NCBI GenBank assembly: GCA_016647705.1
Contig: JAENRU010000471.1
Span: 124,001-188,000, forward strand
Length of the DNA: 64,000 bases
Source: Eucommia ulmoides
Taxonomy: Eukaryota > Streptophyta > Magnoliopsida > Garryales > Eucommiaceae
Direction: 5' to 3'
Below the pieces are notes generated by a model. It saw only the letters and a program-made list of their open reading frames with translations. It was not told where the DNA came from and did not search any database. Below are positions 56,717-64,000 of this stretch, in pieces. Positions within the stretch are counted from its first letter, which is position 1; each line of letters starts with the position of its first letter. Both the position numbers and the translations under genes were made by a program.

Positions 56717-57100
56717 ATGCACTGCCGATCTCTATTATTGCATGTTGTTGTTTCGGCAGCTGAACTGCTGCCCAGACTTTTCAGACATGGATTTGAATTT
56801 GTAAACACTGCTGCTGAAAACACTATTGAGAGTCTAATATTGTTTCTCTTGGAAGAATTTATTCAATTTGTGCAAAATATATTTTGCAACCGCAATGTAT
56901 TTCAAAACATATTGGCAGGCATGATAGCTTCTATTCTAGACAACTTGGATTCCAGTGTCTGGCGGTACAATATGTCAGTTGTTACCCCCTAAGGCCCTTT
57001 TTGGCTTACTTTTCACGTTATGAGCTGGATCTCAAGAGGCAAACTCATCCGGCTCTTGAATTGAAGGACTTCTATACCGAAAATGATTGGAGTTCTTAAG
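56717..57100 (+). pseudogene. Unidentified gene-like fragment inside the non-autonomous element
   Basis: Open frame to 56992 with ESLILFLLEEFIQFVQNIF and ILAGMIASILDNLDSSVWRY; a shift then gives PFLAYFSRYELDLKRQTHPA and LELKDFYTENDWSS. Amphipathic helical composition and regular codon use suggest a captured gene fragment, but I do not recognise the family. Confidence 0.4.
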
Positions 57101-57547
57101 ATGAAACAACTGTGGAAACGATTCCACTCTGTTGAAAAACACCGTGTCGGATCTACAATCGGTTTACCTTTTCCAATGTTTCTCTATTCAGATCTGTGGC
57201 AAGAGTACCTCCGGTAGCCCTTGCAAGAGTATAGTGAATATTTTATTGTTGATATGGCGGCTGCTGTAATTCAAAGGGAATACAATTGAAAAAGTTAACC
57301 TTGGACAAATTACGCTATGGACCCTGAGATCACTCCTTTGTAGCAGAAGATAGATCATCTATAAATTTCCTGAGTATAAGGATTACTCCCCGGCGGCATA
57401 AGACAGATCAACTTACAAATTCTTTGGGTCTGAGAATGCCTCCCTGATCAAGAAACGTCTGGTGTCGAATCACCAAGTGTAAAAATTGAAGAATCAAGCT
57501 CGCTCATCAATGCAAGAAACAATTAGTGTAGAAACTAAATGTACTCC

Positions 57548-58250
57548 AACTGAGCACATCAGCTCAGCACTAACTGGGTGCCTCAGCCCAGAAGCAAACT
57601 GAGTTCGCTAACTCAGACGCTAACTGAGCACATCAGCTCAGCACTAATTAGGCGCCTCAGTCCAGAAGCAAACTGAGTTCACTAACTCAGACGCTAACTG
57701 AGCACATCAGCTCAGCACTAACTGGGCGCCTCAGCCCAGAAGCAAACTGAGTTTGCAAACTTAGACACTAACTGAGCACACCAGCTCAGCATTTAACTGG
57801 GCACCTCAGCCCAGAAGCAAACTGAGTTCGATAAACTCAGACGCTAACTAAGCGCACCAGCTCAGTATTTAACTGGGCACCTTAGCCCAGAAGCAAACTG
57901 AGTTCGCTAAACTTAAACGCTAACTGAACACACCAACTCAGCATATAATTGGGCACTCAACCCAGAAGCAACTCAGTTCGCTAAACTCAGACACTAACTG
58001 AGTATATAACTTCAACATATAATTGGGCACTCAACCTAGAAGCAACTCAGTTTGCTAAACTCAGACACTAACTGAGTATATAACTTCAGCATATAACTGG
58101 GCACTCAACGCAGAAGCAACTTAGTTCGCTAAACTCAGACACTAACTGAGTATATAACTTCAGCATATAACTGGGCACTCAACCCAGAAGCAACTTAGTT
58201 CGCTAAACTTAGACACTAATTGAGTATATAACTTCAGCATATAACTGAGT
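57548..58250 (+). repeat. 74-bp tandem repeat array, ~9-10 copies
   Basis: Units such as aactgagcacatcagctcag, cactaactgggcgcctcagc, ccagaagcaaactgagttcg and ctaactcagacgct repeat with a 74-bp period at the left, shrinking to about 68-70 bp at the right. Each unit contains small palindromes around ctgag/ctcag. The array ends about 230 bp before the right LTR and looks untranslated. Confidence 0.88.
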
Positions 58251-58478
58251 ATCTCGCTCGACAACTCTCTCGCAATAGAGCTCGTCAGTTCTTCAGCCTG
58301 TCGGCTATCTCACTCGACAACTCTCTTGCAGCAGAGCTCGTCAGTTCTACAGTTCATCAACTCACTCACAAAAAAGCTCACTCGATAAATATTTAAAACT
58401 GATAATAACTGAGTATAAAAAGAGAATGTGACCTTTCGTCTTACTTTTTTGAATCAACACTCAGGTTAGGAGGACAAA

Positions 58479-58995
58479 TGATGCATGAAAAATTCCCACT
58501 ACCCAAGAGAAGCCCATCACAATAATCCCAAAGCTCAAAACTAGCCGGGTCATGGACATTGGTCCAAATCGATGATCCATATACGGATCCATCAAGTAAA
58601 AGATCAATGAACCTAATTCACACTTAAAGTGGGAAAGCCAAAAGGGCGTAACTCCCCACTAATTGTGTAACTCCCCATTGAATCCCTATTAAATAGCAAT
58701 ATAATAAGAGAAGACCAAGTCATCAAAGACTAGGTCACCCATATCTAACGGTCATAATATGCTCAGTCTATAAATAAGGGAAAGGTATCACATTATTTTG
58801 ACAATACAGTCTTTTGCCTAATACCCATGAATGGACTGACTTATTCTCACGTCGAAGGTTCTTTGGCTGACACCACACCGGTGTTCCCTTAGAACTAATC
58901 GGTTTTGCAAGTCAGGAAGGTAAAAGATTCAAGTTACAGAGATTTCTGGCATATGAAGAGCTGTTACATGTGCCGGGAATTTTTTGGCAACATCA
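58479..58995 (+). repeat. 3' LTR of the non-autonomous element
   Basis: 517 bp, from TGATGCATG to GGCAACATCA, preceded by a purine-rich tract. It abuts the interrupted copia LTR, which resumes gatacacaagatataacg. Confidence 0.88.
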
Positions 58996-59521
58996 GATAC
59001 ACAAGATATAACGTGGTTCGGTACAATTTGCCTACTCTATGGGCGATGAAGAAAATTACACAAAATGAGGCAAGTTCTTGAATTGAAGAACTAACAACAA
59101 AATCTGCCCAAAAATCTCTCTCAACAAATATACTATCTTTGGGTATAGACAAACAAGATTCTACTATAGAAGTTCCAATACACCAATACTGAGAGACTTT
59201 TTACTCTACTCTTCAACGTCTGCAGCTCTGCCATTTTATAAGCCAATGAGGATGGAAAAGAAGAAAACATCTCTGATTTGCGATAGCTGCAAATCAAAGA
59301 AGATCTACAATTTTTGACAAAATTCATTCCTCTATTCTTTAAAAGCTACTGTCTTCTTCTACATTCCTTCAACAATAATGGTCGCCAAACCAATAAAAGA
59401 GAAACATAATTCTCTTTCTTTTTTAAACAAAACCCACAAAAGGCCAAAAGAAAAACCCAATTTCAAAATCCGTCGGACAAACTCACTTATTTTGACAATT
59501 CTGAAATATGGAACCCCCACA
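58996..59521 (-). repeat. Main part of the interrupted copia 3' LTR
   Basis: Alignable to 60310-60925. On the minus strand it would begin TGTGGGGGTTCC, next to the purine-rich ggcaaagaa. The missing end of this LTR lies across the nested element at 51732-51778. Confidence 0.75.
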
Positions 59522-59679
59522 TTCTTTGCCACAGTAAGTGTTTCACAAGTCTGTGCTTTTCATCCGAGAACGACCAACCTGTATTTTTTGAAAATTCCCT
59601 TCCACGGACTGAAAGAGTACTAGCTCGTACTCCACTAAATTATCTCATCTGAAGTTTCACCTGCTTCTGAGACCCCGAA

Positions 59680-60215
59680 GCACCTGTAGTACCAACTGTA
59701 GCACCTTGAAGAACATAAAGGTCACCAAACTTTTCCCTGTCAACGAATAGGCCTGCAGCCTGATCATCACTACCTTCGTTATTTAACTAAGTCTTCAACT
59801 CTTTCGAGTTTAAGGAAGCCTTGACGTCGGTCAAGGAAATTGAATCTCGTCCATATAACATAGAATTAACAAATGAATCATATGAGATTGGTAGTGAACA
59901 TAAAAGGATAAGAGCTTGGTCCTCCTCGTCCACCTTGACGTCAATATTCTTCAAATCCATGATAATTCGATTAAAATTATCAAGGTGCTCGTGTATGAAC
60001 ATACCCGCCTCCATCCTGAGAGTGTACAACCGTTGTTTCAAATACAACCGGTTCGTGAGAGATTTCGTCATATACAAGCTTTCTAGCTTGTCCTAAAGCC
60101 CCTTAGCTGGTTCTTCAAATATCAATTGTTGTCACAAAAGTGCGCGTATTTTCATACGCCACAAACTGAAGTCATTCTCACCATGAAATTTCTCTATTTC
60201 ATATTTTGCGAGAGC
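59680..60215 (-). pseudogene. Copia gag and pre-integrase remnant
   Basis: The minus-strand gag start MALAKYEIEKFHGENDFSLW (from about 60217) continues as the 96-residue open piece 59787-60077, with KQRLYTLRMEAGMFIHEHL and LNNFNR-type gag sequence. It then reads EKFGDLYVLQGATVG, a piece of the GAG-pre-integrase domain. Integrase core, RT and RNase H are absent, and two stops interrupt gag. Confidence 0.8.
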
Positions 60216-60242
60216 CATTGAACCTTGGGCTCTGATATTATT

Positions 60243-60925
60243 TGTTGGGTTCGGAGGTGACAAAAATATAGAAATGGAGAATATGTGAAAGTGGAAAAAA
60301 TGGCGAATACAAAAGAGACACAAGATATAACGTGGTTTGGCACAACTTGCCTACTCCATGGGCGAAGAACAACGAATAGTTTTACTAATATGAAAAAAAA
60401 TTACACAAAAGGAGATAAGTTCTTGAACTCAAGAACTAACAAAAAAATCTGTTCAAAAATCTCTCTAAAAAAATATATTATCTTTGGGTATGAACAGACA
60501 AAATTCTACTATAGAATTTCTAATACACCAATACTGAAAGATTTTTCACTCTGCTCTTCAACGTTTGCAGGTCTGCTATTTTATAAGCCACTGAGGATGA
60601 AAAAGAAGAAAACATCTCTGATTTTTGATAGCCGCAAATCAGAGAAGATCCACAATTTTTGACAAAATTCATTCCTCTATTCTTCAAAAGTTGTTGCATT
60701 CTTCTACCTTCCTTTAACAATAACGGTCGTCAAACAAATAAAGGAGAAACATAATTCTCTTTTCTTTTTTAAACAAAACCCATAAAAGTTGTTGCATTCT
60801 TCTACCTTCCTTCAACAATAACGGCCGCCAAACAAATAAAAGAGAAACATAATTCTCTTTTCTTCTTTAAAGAAAACTCATAAAAGGCCAAGCATAAAAA
60901 CTCAATTTCAAACTTGTCGGCCACC
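60243..60925 (-). repeat. 5' LTR of the deleted copia element
   Basis: Starts TGTTGGGTTCGG on the plus strand (its 3' end on the sense strand). It contains a ~103-bp direct duplication (gttgttgcattcttctacc units at 60680 and 60787) absent from the other LTR. The outer boundary near 60925 is diffuse, and no target duplication was found. Confidence 0.7.
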
Positions 60926-61008
60926 AATTTCACAAAAAGGAAAGATGTAATTTTGTCAAAAAAAAAAAAAAAGGTCCACTTGTTGAAAAATAGAGCCAAA
61001 ATACCAAC

Positions 61009-61107
61009 ATGACCTTCTACTCCTACTACCTCATGTCGCTTGTGCTCAAGCACTGCGAGAAAGACGGTCGCCGCCACATCCGATTCTGGGAACTCGCTGC
61101 CGACGTG
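61009..61107 (+). CDS. Unidentified coding-like exon
   Basis: An ATG opens 33 codons reading [20 protein letters not shown] then [13 protein letters not shown], ending at a plausible donor (gacgtg|gtaggt). GC content and codon use differ sharply from the flanks and look like a genuine plant gene start. Downstream exons were not found within the window; a 1.3-kb MITE follows in the presumed intron. I do not recognise the family, and the gene may be truncated by the surrounding transposons. Confidence 0.4.
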
Positions 61108-61215
61108 GTAGGTAATAACGAATTTTCGATTCGAATTTGTTAGTTCTCTTTGCTATTTCTAAAAATTGGGAACAAAACAGATTGTGTGATCACCAAAAAA
61201 AAATTGGGAACGAAA

Positions 61216-62540
61216 CCCCATTTGGTTAGTGTTTCTAACCCAACCCAACCCAACTCAACCCAAAAATTTTAGAATTTATAGTTGGAAATATGTTTGGCAA
61301 ATACAAACCCAACCCAACCCAATTAAAAAATGAGAATTGATTCTTGAAAAGTTAATGAAAAGAGAATAAAAAAAAAAGCTTTTTTTTTTTGTGCCCAACC
61401 CAACCCATCCTAAAATAGGGACACGCTTGGGATTAAAATAAAGGTTAATGATGGAATTAATTCTACACCTACCGCCTTTCTCTCGATTCATTTCTCCTCC
61501 TCTCCTTTTCCGATTCATTTCTCCCCCTCTCCCTCTCGATATCAGCGAAGGTCTCTCCATTCATTCCAAGCAGTGAAGGTTGCCGTTCGTCTTCTCGTGA
61601 AGCAAGGTCGTCGTTGTCGTCGAAGCAACTAGCAAAGCAAGGTCGTCGTCGCCGCAATCGTTAGCATCATCATCGTCATCATCGTCCGTGCTCAGATCTT
61701 TTAGATCGAAGCTTCGATCTATTTTTTTTCTCCATATATACATATATATATATGTGTGTGTGTGTGATAGAGAGAGAGAAGATGAGAGAGGAGAGAGAGA
61801 GAGAGAAATACGTATAGAGAGAAAGAGAAGTAGAGTTGGCGTAAGGTTTCCATCGTCGTCGTCGCTGCGGCTGCAGCTGAGCTCTTCCCTATCTAAAAAA
61901 TCGTCGTCGCCAGAAGGTTTCGGTGGTTGCTGTGTTTCCGTCGCCTGAAATGAAAAGAGTATGTAGGATGTATAAACAGTGGGTGGGTTTGAGAATAAAG
62001 AAAAAATATATTTTGGCCCTTAACCTTTGAATAATATTTCAAATAGACCCTATTTAATAATTATTTAATTATTTTTAAATGGCCAAGGATAAAATTGTCA
62101 TTACAATAAATATTTTAGTAATTTTTTACTTATAAGGGAAATAAGTAAATAAGTGATATTTGACCAAAATAATAAGGGAGTTAATTGGTATTTGTAAAAT
62201 GACAGGAGAGTTATTTTGTTTACGACAAAATGATAGGGGATGTAAGTGGTATAAATTTATTATATATATCCCAACAAACTTAAAAGAAAAATTAATTCTT
62301 AGTTAAAATATAACCTTGTGAAAGAATTGAGGAAACAATTTCAGAATTATTCATTACCAAATGCAATTATATTCCCAGAAGGAAATAGAATTATGTATTA
62401 CTAAACGCGATTCTGTTCTCAGCACAAAATAAAATTTTGTCGTTACTAAACGTAATTCTGTACGCAGTTGTAAACTGAATTCTCAACCCAACTCATCCCA
62501 GTTGAATTAAGAAAAATAAGAACACTAACCAAACACCACC
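61216..62540. mobile_element. Large hAT-like MITE or derivative
   Basis: Ends accccatttggttagtgttt and gaacactaaccaaacaccacc are inverted. Sub-terminal aacccaaccc repeats are matched by weaker ones at the right. The interior includes a GC-richer, UTR-like block with CGTCGTCG and GA repeats (61490-61950), possibly captured DNA. The ORFs there are low-complexity and overlap on both strands. Confidence 0.55.
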
Positions 62541-64000
62541 TAAACAAGCGCCACCAATTTTGCTAAAGCAATCAAAACTAAGCCGTAACCTCTAATTCCT
62601 TTTTTTGGATTTCATTTTTCACAATCTTGTTCTAAAAATCGGGGAAGAAGGCATATATTAGTTTTTTTTCATGGAGTGTTGGTGGGGTGTGTTAATGACA
62701 TCGAATTAATTAAAAAAAATCCCAAAACATATAATTACGTTAGTTTTAGTTTTAGTTCTATCTATTAAATTTACGGAAACACTTATATTTCAATTAGGCT
62801 TGCGTCACCAGACTCACCACTCACCAACCACCACATCCAGACTTTTAATCGTCAAATTCTGGCCACCGTCGGTCACCGAAACTCCGATATCAGTGACCGG
62901 AATCATTTTTAGTTACAATCAACTACTTTTTAATAATATTTATACATTTTAGTTACAAATTTTTAGTTACATTCAACTAATTTTTCGATTGCCGGTGGTT
63001 GAAAATTTATGTGAATGTAACTAAAAATATACTAAAATATAACTACAAATACACTTAAAAATGAAACTAAAAAATATATTTAAAAAAATCTTTACATATA
63101 ATTGAAAAATACGCTAAAAAAATAGTTACTTGCAACCTAAAAAAAAATCGACAGACAGTGGTCGGATTTTGACAGCCGAAGTCCTGAGGTTCGACGGTGG
63201 GCGGAAGCAGGTGGCCATAGAGGTTGGTGACGGTAAACGATGCAAACCTTAATTAAAAACATTTAATTGGATACGTAAGGGAGTATTGACCATGAGACTA
63301 AAACTCAAGTTAACATAATTATGGGATTTATACTCAAGTTAAAATTATAATAGGATAAATTATGAATTAGACTCCCTAACTGAGGACTATTCACCAATTA
63401 TCCCTTTTCGTTTTTCGAAATTGTCTTCGAAATGGAGGGGAAAAAACATAAATATAAACACTAAGGGTACTTTTGATTGAGAGGATGGAAAAGAGAAAGG
63501 AAAAAAAGAATGAGAAGATAATATTTTTATCCATTGTGAAAGAAAAATTATTTTCTCTATTGTTGTTTAGTTATGAAAGAAAAATTGAAAGAACGAAAAA
63601 TAATTCACTTTAATGTAATTTGTTATTTCACTCACATATATTACAAAAATAAATTAAAAAATTTATTATCAATGGTATAATTGTAATTTTGGTCTTTTCT
63701 TGAAAAATTCTCACTTACTTTCTTTCATTTTCCTCTCAAATTTGTGTGAAAAAAAAAAAACTTGTTTTGAAAATCGTGCATTTTTCTTCCTATTTTATTT
63801 TTCCTCCCATTTTCATCCATACTAAACAAGTTTTTTCCTTCTATTAAGATGATTGAGAAGTGGGAGAATGATTCATATATTGATATGTAAGAAAGAGGTA
63901 CAAAGAATATAACGCTATACAGAAGTATTTATAGGGGAAGTGGGGGTTAGGATTTTGTCCTAATGGGTTAAGTGGGCCAAGTTCATTATTACATTAACAC
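62541..64000. other. AT-rich intergenic end of the window
   Basis: Contains a GC-richer pair of arms (cgtcaccgaaactccgatat near 62868 and gacagccgaagtcctgag near 63170) around a core repeating agttacaa/aactaaaaa words, suggesting another fold-back repeat (about 62800-63240). No gene is supported. Confidence 0.4.
63470..63835. mobile_element. Small MITE copy (family shared with 8180-8415)
   Basis: Ends roughly cttttgattgagaggatgg and ttttcatccatactaaac, weakly inverted. The internal aatggtataattgtaatttt followed by ttttcttgaaaa is the reverse complement of sequence in the 8.2-kb copy. Confidence 0.45.

Larger units (their letters stand above)
51779..58995 (+). mobile_element. Non-autonomous LTR element carrying captured host-gene pieces
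   Basis: Two similar LTRs (51779-52219, truncated at its 5' end, and 58479-58995) enclose about 6.26 kb that encodes no gag or pol. A gypsy-type primer site (tttggtgccgtctgtggg) follows the left LTR, and a purine stretch (ggttaggaggacaaa) precedes TGATGC of the right LTR. Inside are decayed pieces of at least four unrelated host genes on both strands and two tandem-repeat arrays. This is the structure of a LARD-type element that must rely on proteins of another retrotransposon. Confidence 0.85.
51732..60925 (-). mobile_element. Deleted Ty1/copia element split by a nested element
   Basis: Minus-strand copia. Its 5' LTR is at 60243 to about 60925. A primer site (aatatcagagccc, a decayed TGGTATCAGAGC) adjoins it, followed by gag. 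The 3' LTR is in two pieces, 51732-51778 and 58996-59521, separated by the nested non-autonomous element. Both LTR copies share tgacaaaaatat... and acacaagatataacgtgg. Nearly all of pol is missing. The 5' LTR holds a ~103-bp tandem duplication (60680-60885). Confidence 0.82.

Noticed and set aside
57548..58250. Regularly spaced repeats that could be taken for a CRISPR-like array
   Set aside because: Direct tandem repeats without unique spacers, in a plant retroelement.
61239..61420. Telomere-like CCCAA runs
   Set aside because: The unit is aaccc/aaccca in short runs at a MITE terminus, not CCCTAAA, and matches the element's terminal repeats.

Overview
This window is nuclear DNA from a flowering plant, most likely a eudicot. 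It is AT-rich, its genes carry GT-AG introns, and it holds plant-specific families (RIN4/NOI, DUF26/Gnk2) and a dense mix of plant LTR retrotransposons, MITEs and an Au-type SINE. The species cannot be named from the sequence alone.

The left end (1-18 kb) is gene-bearing. A RIN4-like immune regulator (5' exon outside the window) runs to 3228. Next is a single-exon CDC45 replication-helicase gene (5714-7516) with an inverted pair of E2F-like sites upstream, then a four-exon RING E3 ligase gene resembling RNF4-type SUMO-targeted ligases (10803-14604), and a small secreted glycine-rich protein on the minus strand (16856-17176). Introns and spacers hold a SINE with a 19-bp target duplication, a Tourist-like MITE, a hAT-like MITE family and an almost completely palindromic fold-back element inside the RING gene.

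From 18.7 to 36 kb the DNA is mostly repeats: a diverged ~150/300-bp repeat, a full-length but broken Ty1/copia element (21069-27507, target duplication AACAT), fold-back elements, and a Mutator-like element with a 9-bp duplication. One further gene, a secreted two-domain DUF26 (ginkbilobin-like) protein, lies at 34630-35367. A solo LTR (36125-36901, duplication AAGCA) follows.

From 37004 to 50612 lies a 13.6-kb minus-strand Ty3/gypsy element of the Tat type (duplication ATTAT). It has degraded gag, protease, RT, RNase H and integrase, an antisense gene with its own TATA box and apparent introns near the 3' LTR, and a nested 2.4-kb solo LTR (duplication CTTGG).

From 51.7 to 60.9 kb a deleted minus-strand copia element has been split by a non-autonomous LTR element (about 51779-58995). 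The inner element encodes no retroviral proteins. Its interior carries recognisable broken pieces of at least four unrelated host genes: a tandem CCCH zinc-finger protein, cytosolic malate dehydrogenase, UDP-glucuronate decarboxylase and a GH28 polygalacturonase. It also has two families of internal tandem repeats. This gene-capturing element is the most interesting object in the window. The right end holds one unidentified coding-like exon (61009-61107) and more MITEs.

All coordinates and motifs were read by eye. No database search was run. Family names rest on remembered family motifs.
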